Counted from the first letter of the stretch, positions 31,083 to 40,976 are shown. The stretch is DNA of 64,000 nt from Sepiola atlantica (GCA_963556195.1 OY744520.1:1537001-1601000); one strand, 5' to 3'. The notes: generated from the sequence alone by a model not told the origin. A program made the numbers and translations.

Positions 31083-31310
31083 AATTGGCCTAATGGATAC
31101 CATTGTGGCTTGTGTAATCTGCTCTGCTGAGTTCAAGCCTTATTAGATCTATTACAATCATTTATGCATCAATAAAGATACAAACTTGTAATTTTTCTCC
31201 AGCAAAATAGAAACTTGTGTTAAATTAATTATATACAATGAATTGTTTACAATATGAATTGTGCTTCAGCATTAAATAAGTCAAAAGGGTTGATATGCCA
31301 TGAAGCAGAA
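31083..31310 (+). mobile_element. tRNA-Arg-like SINE (OR-type)
   Basis: TTGGCCTAATGGATACCATT fits box A of an Arg tRNA-derived head, and GAGTTCAAGCCTTAT fits box B. The body (TTGTGTTAAATTAATTATA, CAATGAATTGTTTACAATA, CAGCATTAAATAAGTC) recurs headless at 15480, 17085, 20125 and 32560. Tail motif GGGTTGATATGCCATG recurs at 50073. tRNA-Arg-derived SINEs named OR1 and OR2 are known from octopus; equating this copy with them is inference. Confidence 0.7.
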
Positions 31311-31524
31311 AAAACTAGGGGAAAAAATGGTGTCATTTTAATTTTTTGACTACTATCTTCTCTGGCCTTCATCAGCTGACTATATTTGTGATGACTCTGT
31401 CTCTCTGTCTGAGCATGCAATTTAAAACAAAGCCCTATACCGAGATCAAAAAACTTTTTCTCTAATAAAGTTTTATGAAGTACCCAATAATGGCATTAAT
31501 TTTCTATTAGTGGTTTTTATAATA

Positions 31525-31640
31525 ATATTTTCGGGTCTGCGTTCACGCTGGAATCCATAAACGGCAAAGATGATGTTTTACTTTACTTCATTTTATTTTA
31601 TTTATAACTTAAAAATTATATACATTTTTAAAAAAATGCT
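31525..31640. repeat. dispersed repeat family R, copy 2
   Basis: Contains TCTGCGTTCACGCTGGAATC then CATAAACGG and a T/A-rich end with TTATTTATAACTT, matching 55425-55530 and 12470-12560. Confidence 0.6.
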
Positions 31641-31798
31641 AATATGTGGTTTAGGTGTGGGTGCAGGAGTTCACCGGAAGTCCTCATTCGTAATGCCTGC
31701 TGGTATTTTGTAACATTGTCAGAATTTCAGATTGAATCCGTTTTTTTATTTTTCTTGGTGGATTGCTCTAATTTTGCAGTTGTTCATGCTGAGGGATG

Positions 31799-31999
31799 CC
31801 CCTATTTATTTGCCTCCCTACGAGGGAAGGTCGGTTTTTATAGTAGGGGAAATCCAGATTCCCCAAAAAAGAAACTCTGGATTGAGATAAAAATAAAAAT
31901 TGTTTAAGTTTAGAAGGATTTCTCTTTCATTGACTGAGGACAGAAAAGATTAAGTGTATTGTCAGAAAAGAACACTACTTTGAGCCAAAAGACCAAGAA
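31799..31999 (-). mobile_element. U2 snRNA-headed SINE, short subtype
   Basis: Minus strand: TTCTTGGTCTTTTGGCTCAA (U2 head with one internal deletion), then CAGTCAATGAAAGAG, AATCCAGAG, AAAACCGACCTTCC, CTCGTAGGGAGG and CAAATAAATAGG. The + strand open frame 31644-31907 is antisense to it and is not a gene. Confidence 0.75.
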
Positions 32000-32384
32000 C
32001 TAAGAAGCAAACTAATGCTGAAACTCACAATCAGAGCTGATGCTAATGATTTCAGAACCTTTTGAACGGGGGAGGGGGAGAATGTGCGCCCCTCTCCCCG
32101 GAAAAGGAATGGTTTTAACAGTACTTGCAAGATCTTTATTTCAATTCTAAAATAATTTAACAACTTCCGGAATTTCTCTGTAACGATTTTAGCAGGCGCC
32201 ATTTTGTTTAAGAATCTGGCAGACATCAGTCACTGAGTGCAGTTTGTCTGGCTGTAACCTTGCCATGAACTTCCGGATAAACCTGCTCCTCAGTAATTAA
32301 GTGAGTTGACCCCGGGGCAGATACAGTTGACTTAACTGTAAACCGGATGTGGACTTCCGAACTGACAATGTAAGATCTTAAACC
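32000..32384. other. no gene seen
   Basis: Mixed composition. 32220-32350 is relatively GC-rich, with TTGACCCCGGGGCAG. No motif recognised. Confidence 0.3.
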
Positions 32385-32530
32385 ACATTTGGTGATGAGA
32401 CCCCAATTTTGGAACTTTGTTGGGTCACCTCTTAGTTGCCATTACTCCCACCTCCACTCTAACCCGGAGTTGTAGCATCTGTCAAGGTTCCAGCTATGGT
32501 AAATAGACGTTAGACTGTATATTTACAAAT
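32385..32530. repeat. dispersed repeat family B, copy 3
   Basis: Contains GGTGATGAGACCCCAATTTT, CACCTCTTAGTTGCCATTAC and AACCCGGAGTTGTAGCATC. It is the best of three copies and is followed at 32560-32670 by a SINE family A tail. Confidence 0.65.
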
Positions 32531-32673
32531 ATACACCTATAAAACAAATTAATTTATAAATATTTGAAGATATTAAGAGCTTTTATCAAAATAAATGATT
32601 TCGGCATTAAGTAATCCCCAAATGCCATAAAATGAAATTAAACAACCAAAGAAAAACCTGACTGACAGAATAA

Positions 32674-33070
32674 ATGTCTGGAAGTCAAGGCCAATCCTCT
32701 AAGTCCAGCCTGGCAGACAATAGCCAGCTGAAGATTGAACCTATTAGATGTGACTACACTCACTTGATAAAGCCATATAATCACATTGACACACCGGTTC
32801 TTATTAAATCAACAAAGTTAAGCGTTATTGAGCCTGGTTACTATCAGATGGGTGATTATTTAGTCATACCAGCCACCTTATGTGGCAGGACAGCAACACC
32901 TCCCAGCAAAAACAAATGCAAAAACTGACATCATCAAAATCATCTCTCCTGATCAGAATGCACATGTTTGTGAACTGCTTGAGAATTCAATATTCTCTAG
33001 AGACTTTCTCCTTCGGAAGAATCCGGCTCAAATTGCCCAGATTAAATTCTACACCATGCAGACAAGATGA
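32674..33070 (+). pseudogene. unidentified coding-like region, one frameshift
   Basis: An 84-codon frame opens with ATG and reads M-S-G-S-Q-G-Q-S-S-K-S-S, then I-E-P-I-R-C-D-Y-T, V-I-E-P-G-Y-Y-Q-M-G-D-Y-L-V-I-P-A. Near 32880 the reading is better continued one frame over (I-S-P-D-Q-N-A-H-V-C-E-L-L-E-N, F-S-R-D-F-L-L-R-K-N). The composition is balanced, unlike the surrounding AT-rich noise. Homology unknown. It precedes a LINE 3' end in the same orientation, so it could be a 5' part of that or another element, or a processed pseudogene. Confidence 0.35.
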
Positions 33071-33105
33071 AGTCAAAACAATCATCATTTCAGCCAGGTC
33101 TCAGC

Positions 33106-33411
33106 TGTAACACTACACTTCTTTAAGAATATGATCTTGCTATGGTATTGGCCAGTTTCACCTTGTATTTGATGGCAACCTCTTATCTTTCCTCTGGCAA
33201 TTAATAATAAATTCAAATACAACAATCCCCTTCCTATCGTCTTAAGTTAATGATCTCTTCTGTTCCTTATAGCCCCGTTTTCATAGAAGAGACATTGCTT
33301 TTCTTCTACTCTATCCTTATTTCCATGGAAGGTACTTCACTGAGATCCAATCTCTGGTTCCTCCTTGTAAGACATTCACGACAAGAACGCGTTTTTTCTA
33401 TCACAATGGAA
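33106..33411 (+). repeat. local segmental duplication, copy 1
   Basis: About 305 bp almost identical to 36301-36602, including both ends of the shared block (ACTACACTTCTTTAAGAATA to AATGGAAAAAA), with small indels. It covers the start of the LINE tail. The 3.2-kb offset and high identity point to a recent copy event. Confidence 0.9.
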
Positions 33412-33720
33412 AAAAACTTAACTTTCGTCCTCCATGTGCTTTGGGTGGAATTTCCATGAACAGAATTTTTGCAATGGCTTCTAATCTGTGGAACACATTA
33501 TCACAAAACTGCTTCTCTGCAGATTACAACATAGTTGTCTTCAAATCTAATGTCAACAAATAATTGTCATAAACCCTTCCCCATAAATAATCAAACTTTG
33601 TTCATTCCATTAATCATTTTCAATCATCTCATAATATTCTTCATCTTTTTATTGACAATCATTCCATCTAATTTACCCTTATCTTCGAGTGGCTTTTCGC
33701 CTGATAAGTGGTAACTCATT
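33273..33720 (+). pseudogene. LINE (Jockey-like) 3' end: ORF tail and UTR
   Basis: A frame from 33273 to the stop at 33561-33563 reads H-R-R-D-I-A-F-L-L-L-Y, then F-H-G-R-Y-F, P-P-C-K-T-F-T, and S-N-L-W-N-T-L-S-Q. It ends F-S-A-D-Y-N then V-F-K-S-N-V-N-K. This is the standard end of a Jockey-type LINE reverse transcriptase protein. In-frame stop just upstream (33270-33272, from an ancestral Gln). The 3' untranslated region to about 33720 (CTTCGAGTGGCTTTT) is shared with 17245, 21720 and 22770. Confidence 0.8.
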
Positions 33721-33829
33721 AAAGAAACGACGGGTTATTGAAGTTCAAAGTTTGTGAAAAATAAAAAGATAAACAATGATTGTCGAAGATTAACAAAAAG
33801 ATGTTGTTAGGAAAAGATTTTTGAAGATT

Positions 33830-34048
33830 TGTTTCACGATGAAAATGCTATTTTAAACTTAAATGTGACAGACCAACTGACAGATTGACAGAGCCTGTTT
33901 TTTAGCGATGATAGACACATCTAAATTAATATGTATCTATGCTAAATTAATATGTATCTACTGAATCTGCACGTTTTGTTATGAAAATGTAAAGCGTGAC
34001 AGATTGATTGACAATCGGAGCAGATTTTCATAATACATGGACACATCT
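33830..34048. repeat. dispersed element U, copy 1 (minisatellite founder)
   Basis: Shares GACAGACCRACNGA, ACATCTAAA, AATCTGCACGTTT and CGTGACAGA with 60960-61200. It contains one isolated 37-bp unit (33841-33877) of the type amplified in the array that follows. Confidence 0.65.
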
Positions 34049-34049
34049 A

Positions 34050-34551
34050 AACATGCTATTTCAAACTTAAGCATAATGGACTATGCAAAATGCTATTTAA
34101 AACTTAAGCAGAATAGACTATGGAAAATGCTATTTAAAACTTAAGCAGAATAGACTATGGAAAATGCTATTTAAAACTTAAGCATAATAGACTATGGAAA
34201 ATGCTATTTAAAACTTAAGCATAATAGACTATGGAAAATGCTATTTAAAACTTAAGCGTAACAGATTATGGAAAATGCTATTTAAAACTTAAGCATAATA
34301 GACTATGAAAAATGCTATTTAAAACTTAAGCATGACAGGTTATGGAAAATGCAATTTTAAACTTAAGCATAATAGACCATGGAAAATGCTATTTCAAACT
34401 TAAGCATAATAGACTATGGAAAATGCTATTTAAAACTTAAGCATGACAGACCATGGAAAATGCTATTTCAAACTTAAGCGTGACAGACCATAGAAAATGC
34501 TATTTCAAACTTAAGCGTGACAGACCATAGAAAATGCTATTTTAAACTTAA
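34050..34551. repeat. 37-bp minisatellite, about 13.5 copies
   Basis: Unit with core AAAATGCTATTTAAAACTTA and AGCATAATAGACTATGG. Units vary at RACAGAC/AATAGAC and at YCAAAC/TAAAAC, in patches of similar neighbours. Confidence 0.97.
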
Positions 34552-34745
34552 TACCTCTGATTTTTATGAAATTATAACAATAGTGATTAGACATCAATTA
34601 ACAAATATTCTCCAAATTTCTGATTCTTTTTATTATTTATCTTGATTTTAGTTCTTGTAAATGACCCAAAAGTGGTGCAAAATGTGTCTGTTTAAGGAAT
34701 TTATTTTGGGCCGGAAGGAAATATGGGTATGAGAGCTCAATGTAA
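34552..34745 (+). repeat. dispersed repeat family S, partial copy
   Basis: Shares ACATCAATTAACAAATATTC, AAAAGTGGTGCAAAA and GGAATTTATTT with 58245-58610 and with the inverted copy at 40215-40650. Confidence 0.6.
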
Positions 34746-34764
34746 TAAACAGAGCAAGAATAAA

Positions 34765-35025
34765 ATAAAATAATGTAACATGGAATCACATAATCACCGG
34801 TGCAATAATTTATTTCGACCCTACTGTCTTATTCAAGCATCCAAGCAAGGTGATTACATTTTTGAAAATGAAAAAAGAGAAACTCACCCATTTCAATACA
34901 CATATATGGAGAGCGACAACAGATTTAATACATATCTTGAAAAAGGGGGAAATAAACTATTTGAGACGGATATTGGGGGGAGAGAGAGAGTGGTAACATA
35001 TTTAATATATATATATATATATAAT
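34765..35025 (-). repeat. dispersed element family T, inverted arm
   Basis: Reverse-complement copy of 35235-35550, ending in GTTACCA, GA-rich and (TA)n. It pairs with the right arm to give a palindrome of about 785 bp with a 200-bp centre. Its hammerhead-like part reads GATGC, TTGAATAA, GAC, loop, GTC, GAAA, ATAAATTAT. Confidence 0.85.
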
Positions 35026-35116
35026 AATAATAATCCAGGTAAAAAATCTACAGGGTAGTAATCCAAAGAATTTAAACCGGGTTTATAAAAAGTGCTCAAT
35101 ATCAAATAGAGCTTTT

Positions 35117-35207
35117 ATATATGATTATCTTTATTTACACAGACATGTACAAAATCGCAGTGTCGCAGATTTTGTACATGTCTGTGTAAATAAAAATAAT
35201 CATATAT
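35117..35207. repeat. near-perfect 40-bp-arm hairpin
   Basis: Left arm 35117-35156 and right arm 35168-35207 are reverse complements with one mismatch (GATA/AATA). They are separated by 11 bp and carry TTTACACAGACATGTACAAA. It lies at the centre of the larger inverted repeat. Confidence 0.95.
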
Positions 35208-35234
35208 ATATATATAAATTGTACCATCTTCCCC

Positions 35235-35235
35235 C

Positions 35236-35312
<77 letters not shown>

Positions 35313-35550
35313 GTTATCACTCTCTCTCCCCCTCAATATACGTCTTAAATAGTTAATTTCCCCCTCTCTCAAGATATGTATTAAATATGTTGTCGCTCTC
35401 TATATATATGTGTATATAGTGAGTGTGAGTTTCTCTTTTTTCATTTTCAAAAATGTAATCACCTTGCTTGGATGCTTGAATAAGACCGTAGGGTTGAAAT
35501 AAATTATTGCACTAGTGATTATGTGATTCCGTGTTACTTTATTTTATTTT
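35235..35550 (+). repeat. dispersed element family T, direct arm
   Basis: (CT)n(TA)n followed by TATCACTCTCTC, CAATATACGTCTTAAATAG and GTGATTATGTGATTCCGTG. Almost identical to 13328-13660 and inverted relative to 34765-35025. Confidence 0.9.
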
Positions 35551-35582
35551 ATATAAATGCTATTTATATATTACTAATTGTA

Positions 35583-35703
35583 TTAGAACATATCAAACAA
35601 AAAACCATCAGTTTCGACTGTTATGTCTTCGGAAGATGAAACATAATGTAACGACCTACCGTAACAACCCGAAATCGATGGTATCATGTTTGATATGTTC
35701 TGA
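35583..35703. repeat. imperfect inverted repeat
   Basis: GAACATATCAAAC plus ACCATC at the left pairs with GATGG plus GTTTGATATGTTC at the right. Arms about 38 bp with mismatches, centre about 45 bp including GAAGATGAAACAT. Confidence 0.75.
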
Positions 35704-36300
35704 TCTTCTGTAACAATATTAATTAAAAAAATGCTCTTATTATTTAATAATTGAGTACTCTGTTGGATTGAAAGAAGAAAGATTATATATGAGTTAGGCT
35801 TTCTGTTAGCTATTTTTAAACTATTAGACCTGGGAAGCTTAAGATTTCTGAGCTGCATGTTGAATATTCTGTTACTCCCATAAAAAAAAAGGTTTACAAC
35901 CTATTTCTCTAAGGAAAGGACAGGATCAAGAATTCAGACAGCTTTGGGTGGGGCTCTTTTCTCGATATAAATAGATCTTCTATTACAGGTGTACAGGGTT
36001 ATTTTGGGAAGGAATTCTTCTTCTTCGAAAATGGTTTCACTTACATTTGTTGTTAAAAGATTTTGAGTGATTCTTGCTTGTACAAATTCTTGAAATGTTT
36101 AGAAAGTGTATCTTGAAACTGGCTGAAGGCCATCATGTTTTGTAGAATTCCATGGGAATCCTTCGCTAAACGCTTAGAATAGGGTCCTGTAACTTGAAAT
36201 TGCAAGCTAAAAGATCCTTTATTTTGGAAAGAATTGATAGATAAATAAATTGACAGAGAAACCAGAATAGCACTCCTTAGAGCACATACTTCCACCAAAG

Positions 36301-36602
36301 TAACATTACACTTCTTATCTTTAAGAATATGATCTTGCTATTGTATTAGCCAGTTTCACCTTGTATTTGATGACAACCTCTTATCTTTCCTCTGGTAATA
36401 AATTCAAATACAATAATCCCCTTCCTATCGTCTTCAGTTAATGATCTCTTCTGTTCCTTATAGCCCCGTTTTCATAGAAGAGACGTTGCTTTTCTTCTAC
36501 TCTATCCTTATTTCCATGGAAGGTACTTCACTGAGATCCAATCTCTGGTTCCTCCTTGTAAGACATTCACGACAAGAACTCGTTTTTTCTATAACAATGG
36601 AA
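36301..36602 (+). repeat. local segmental duplication, copy 2
   Basis: Second copy of 33106-33411. The copies diverge abruptly after AATGGAAAAAA. It truncates the LINE tail that copy 1 continues. Confidence 0.9.
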
Positions 36603-37130
36603 AAAACATTTAAAAAAGGATTAAATTAGTTACAATAATAATAAACATATCGACAGAAGTATATGCCCTATTCTTTGCTGTAATACTCTTTTGTTAATTA
36701 TTCTGACTACTATCAAATCCAGCTAACACTTTCTGATTATTAAAAAAAAAAATGAAATTACTTAATCAATATTTAGTTTGTGGGTTCAGTTTTCTATTTA
36801 AGTTTAATGCAAAATGATCCCCTTACTTTATTTATCGAACGATCCATACACTTCTCCTCCGAACGTCTCTCTTCTAAAAATTGAACGGTTAATAACGTAT
36901 GACTTACTTTTGCTTTTCAACACTAAAACCTCTATTAAATCATGCCGGCCATTTAAAAAAAAAATGATAATAGTATTTTTTTTTCTAAATTTTATCTTTA
37001 TTTTTTTTTCTTTCTGTGTGTGAAAGTGTTAGCGACTGGTGTCATTGGAAAAGTTCTGATCACCAAGATGACTTTTTTACCCCCCCCCCCCATTCAATCT
37101 TTAATGATGAATAAATGGGTACCATTCGGA
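36603..37130. other. AT-rich spacer, no gene
   Basis: Contains a C run at 37081-37090. No coding motif. Confidence 0.35.
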
Positions 37131-37135
37131 TTATT

Positions 37136-37260
37136 TGGGCTACTGTTCTCATCTTGAATGTTATTTTCACAACGTTTTGACCGATGTAACCTCCGACCTT
37201 CTTCAGATGCATCTTGTTGAACTAGGGAATTTGTACGAAAGTTTGACTTTGAAAATCCGA
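37136..37260 (-). repeat. Penelope terminal repeat fragment
   Basis: Contains CTGTTCTCATC, CCGATGTAACCTCCGACCTT and CTTCAGATGCATCTTGTTGA, as at 15772-15895 and 49205-49390. Only this one arm is present. The hammerhead core within (37165-37211) has one mutated core base (GAA read as AAA). Confidence 0.7.
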
Positions 37261-37448
37261 CAAGATAACTTTATATGTTATATTTATATGTATATAGAAG
37301 TTATCAGTCAAAAAAAATCATAAGCACACAAGGTGAAAAAGAAGTATAATAATAGTAGTGAATAAGAAACTCAGAATTAAGAAAAAATAAATAAACGGGC
37401 AACTTACAATTTCGATCCGAATTTATTGTATATATATATATATGTCAT

Positions 37449-37491
37449 CCACATACAGACTGTTTCGCTGTATCACAGCTCTTCAGTGTGG
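37449..37491 (-). ncRNA. hammerhead ribozyme, intact core
   Basis: Minus strand reads CCACA, CUGAAGA, GCUGU-GAU-ACAGC, GAA, ACA-GUC-UGU, A, UGUGG. Every conserved core base is present (CUGANGA; GAA; A15.1-U16.1; cleavage base A). Stem I has 5 perfect pairs, stem II 5 perfect pairs, stem III 3 pairs with a 3-nt loop. This fits a type I hammerhead that cleaves after the A at 37454. Upstream on the same strand is a tRNA-like segment (37495-37570). No reverse transcriptase is nearby, so it is probably a non-autonomous retrozyme or SINE-like element. Confidence 0.85.
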
Positions 37492-37494
37492 CTA

Positions 37495-37570
37495 GACCAG
37501 TTAGTGCCTCAAGCCGGGATTGAAACTCAACCGTCGAGCTGACAGTCGGCGCTCCTACCCTTTCACTATC
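37495..37570 (-). repeat. tRNA-like segment upstream of hammerhead
   Basis: Minus strand AGTGAAAGGGTAGGAGCGC fits box A and GAGTTTCAATCCCGG fits box B. Together with the hammerhead it forms a unit like those at 54157-54294 and 55086-55225. The acceptor stem is absent, so it is not a working tRNA gene. It could act as an internal RNA polymerase III promoter. Confidence 0.6.
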
Positions 37571-37599
37571 ATATGACACTGACTGAATGTAAGTAATAT

Positions 37600-37998
37600 C
37601 TCAATGTAAACATTGTCAAGTATATATAAGAAAGTTTACACCGATAGAGCAGATTATATGCCTTTGGATCTATTTTTTACAAGTGTGTGCGTTTATGGAT
37701 ACAATAGGTTATATTTAACTGAGGATTATCGTTTTACCTCAAATACTTGACCAACAGACTTTTCTGCAGACCTTTAAAAGCAACTGTCAGCTTGCTGCAT
37801 TCCATACTCTCTGGTGCCACCCCAAACACGCACACATCTGGCTGCGGTTACTGAAATCTACCAAGGCCTGACGTCTATATTTATAAATTATCTCTATATT
37901 GCAAATAATGCACAACGGATGTTAGATATGTGTAGATATACACTTAAGAGTCTCAATAAACATACACATGTGTAACGATTTACAGTATACATATTGGC

Positions 37999-38034
<36 letters not shown>

Positions 38035-38140
38035 TCTGAGTATCATCTTTTTGTCCGTTTTAGAGTTTTGATTTGTACTTTTATACAATGCTCGATGTTT
38101 TCTTAGAGCTTTATACTTAAAAGGATTACATGTTTGTTAA
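37600..38140. other. no gene; (TA)n
   Basis: (TA)n at 38003-38031. No coding motif. Confidence 0.35.
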
Positions 38141-38495
38141 TATGCCATAACCATGGTTTCATGCACATTTGCAATCGTCAGATTATGTAATTCAGGAAAT
38201 TGGGGTCAAATTCAAGTGTGTTATTCTTTTTATACTCACATTCAAGCGTTCAATTCTCGATATAAAAAATAAAGATACATAAATAAAATAAAAAGGTAAG
38301 ATATTTAAATAAATAAGAATCTTTTTTGCAAGACTGAGAATAAAATTAGCAGACCTGCACAATATTCTACTGTAGAATTAAACGACTAGATGTGAATATA
38401 AAAAGAATAACAAGCTGTAATTTGACCCCAGATTCGGTCATTACAATATCTGATGATTGCAAAATGTGTCAACCATTGTAATAATAGATAAAAAA
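38140..38495. mobile_element. inverted-repeat element with hammerhead-like ends
   Basis: Left arm (38140-38262) and right arm (38375-38495) are inverted copies: GGGGTCAAATT, GTTATTCTTTTTATA and CACAT are shared. Each arm carries a hammerhead-like 5' half (CTGACGA at 38175-38181 minus; CTGATGA at 38450-38456 plus) followed by TTGCAAA. In the left arm this is followed by GAAACCATGGTT. It resembles a pair of Penelope-type terminal repeats with the coding part deleted. Confidence 0.6.
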
Positions 38496-38515
38496 ACAAC
38501 AAAAAAACATGTTTT

Positions 38516-38522
<7 letters not shown>

Positions 38523-38570
<48 letters not shown>
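38523..38570. repeat. (TA)n microsatellite
   Basis: Alternating TA run of about 48 bp. Confidence 0.95.
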
Positions 38571-38573
<3 letters not shown>

Positions 38574-39180
38574 AATTTTAAATGTTTTACATTAAAAATA
38601 AAATTCCATTTTTCGCCTCACCTCCTCGTAGATGACAACAATTGATTGTTCTCAATTATATCCATTTAAGCCCGTCTTTGAAAATGTCTCTGATACGTTT
38701 TTGCTTTGATAACTCTTGTGTCTCTTTGCACAGAGATGTGAGAATTTAAGGAACTGTTAGGATATTTGGATTAGTACACACAAGTCAGATGTATGCACTC
38801 TTCATCCCATTGAATCTATTCTATTTCTCTGATGCTACCACCTACTGCACACACACACACATATTATTAGGCTGAAGGTCGCAGAAAGTGGACGAATATT
38901 CGGTTGTTTTATTTTTAAATATTTTGTATTCTTATATGTTAACGAATACTAAATAAAAATTTTTTAAATATATAAACGCTTATATATATTTTTTTACATA
39001 AATTTTTATACACACACACATATATACCCGGTGAACCGAGTGCAAGAGAAATACAAACAATTGCACTTAAAGGGACGGTTAGAATCTTTAAAAGATCTCT
39101 AGGCTGGAGTGTTTGAAATAGCCGGTGAATGTCTGGCATCCAGTTGGATGCCCCATCCCCAGCAAAAACAGAAAGATAAG

Positions 39181-39188
<8 letters not shown>
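38571..39188. other. no gene seen
   Basis: AT-rich with a CA run at 38847-38862. No recognisable coding motif. Confidence 0.35.

Positions 39189-39226
<38 letters not shown>
39189..39226. repeat. (TA)n microsatellite
   Basis: Alternating TA run. It inflates flanking open frames on both strands. Confidence 0.95.
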
Positions 39227-39231
<5 letters not shown>

Positions 39232-39506
39232 ATTGTCACTTCTTTACAGAAGAAGGCCATCCCAACAAAGGTTGCAATGTCCGATTGTGGCCATGCGTAT
39301 TGTTTAGCAGGCGCGTTTTTTTTATTACAGGTCTTCATTGCCGTGGGTCTTGTAGGGATATCTGTACATGTAGATGGCCATGCTCTGCGTTTTACGACAC
39401 ACAGAACATAATCCCTTCTACAAAGTCTGGTTTCATTGACAAGCCGAAGCAAAATAACTGAGAGACGACGTAGAGCGCAGGTTTTATATCAGAGTTTCCA
39501 TCTCCT

Positions 39507-39545
<39 letters not shown>

Positions 39546-40214
39546 AACGTTGTTCAAAAGTAAAAGTGATTTCATAACAATTAGATTTATAATTATTATA
39601 TGTACAACCTGCAGCTTGAAAACCAAGCATAAAATAAATCTATTAATAAATGCAATTCTTTCTGAATATTTACACATCCATGTTGATGCGAAAACAGGTG
39701 TATCATTTTCACCCACTAATACATTGTCTACCTCACATATATTGCTTTAATTCTCCTAATACGCATAAACAGTGTTCGTTGTGCATCTCATTTGCATAAT
39801 CATTTTTTAATGTTTTAATAAATAACTGATATTTGTTTTTTATTTTCTTGCATGATTTTGCTTTGTGTAAATAATAGTTTTATGTATATAAGAAAGTAAT
39901 TGAAAAAAGAACAGCTAAAATTTATTAAATATTTTCAGTCTAATTTAGAGTTAATTTCCAGAAGACAAAAAAGCTTCCTCAAAATGTTTTACTAACTTTA
40001 TGGAAAATCAAAGGTTAAAATTACCCTTCCCTGTCTTCCATTTACAAAACAGAAATGACAATGTCCAAACGGGAACATGTTTACACTAAAAGAAAACTAT
40101 AAATTTTAAAATTATATCACACTTAGAGGCAGAGTAAAAGATGCCCGGATGTTATTTTTTTGTTTGCTAGTGTTTGTGCGTGTGTGTGTATATATATATA
40201 TATATATTAGAACA
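39227..40214. other. no gene supported; two overlapping open frames
   Basis: 39229-39411 is open on both strands and of higher GC. The + frame contains a hydrophobic stretch (G-A-F-F-L-L-Q-V-F-I-A-V-G-L-V-G) after TTTTATTACAG. I could not connect it to any family. A further (TA)n lies at 39509-39541. Confidence 0.3.
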
Positions 40215-40650
40215 AATTAATTCACCGAACAGAAGAGTTTTGCACCACTTTTATGTCCCTTAGAAAGATTCAAATCAAAATATAATGGCATTAAACCTTA
40301 TGTCTAGAATCCTTATTTTAATTTTTATCAAAATCCATTGCATGATTTTGATTCTAGAAAATGTCTAAAATTTAAGGCTTAAGCTGAAGGAGTCTTAAGA
40401 AGAAATTTAAATTAATTGGTGTCTAATTACTACGGATGGCATTCAATGCAAATCTGGTCTATTCAAATGTTCAAATGAGAGGTTGTGCCTAGATTATGCC
40501 CTCTTTAAAATACTCCAAAGAAACGGAAATTTGAGGAATATGTATTAATTGATGTCTAATAACTATTGTTAAAATTTTATAAAAATCGGAGGGATACGAA
40601 TTTTCACAAAGAGCTTACACCCGCTTTTTACCCATTTACATAAAACTAAA
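40215..40650 (-). repeat. dispersed repeat family S, inverted copy
   Basis: Reverse complement of the element at 58245-58610: TTTTGCACCACTTTTATG, ATTCAAATCAAAATATAA and GGTGTCTAATTACTA are shared. No frame or terminal motif identified. Confidence 0.7.
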
Positions 40651-40823
40651 TTAAACTAAATATAGCCCACGTTTGAACCCCTTAAGCCTAGCAGCCGTGT
40701 TTTAAAATTCATAAGGATTAATTATTTTAGGAGTGAATCTTGTACATACAAATATATAAACATACAAACATATCTAACATATCTATATATATATATATAG
40801 TATAATTTTTTAAATTTATACTA

Positions 40824-40976
40824 ACATTATTGGCTACATATGTGCATACATTTTTCAGCTGTGACTTTATTCCAAGTTCATCATCTTAAAAACGGATTAA
40901 ATATCCAGCCTGAAGATGTTGGACTTAGAATAAAGTTGCAACTGAAGCATGTATGCACATATGTAGCCAATAATGT
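40824..40976. repeat. inverted repeat, 64-bp arms
   Basis: Left arm 40824-40887 and right arm 40913-40976 (TGGCTACATATGTGCATACA and reverse complement) pair at roughly 85 percent, with a 25-bp centre. The right arm contains CTGAAGATG, but no GAAA follows, so it is not a hammerhead as it stands. Confidence 0.9.

Noticed and set aside
39229..39411. Possible transmembrane exon preceded by TTTTATTACAG
   Set aside because: The acceptor-like motif lies inside an open frame, no donor was found, and both strands are open. Not enough to call an exon.
40911..40950. CTGAAGA at 40911 as a hammerhead
   Set aside because: No GAAA follows at the right distance and no stem II forms. Kept only as an inverted repeat.
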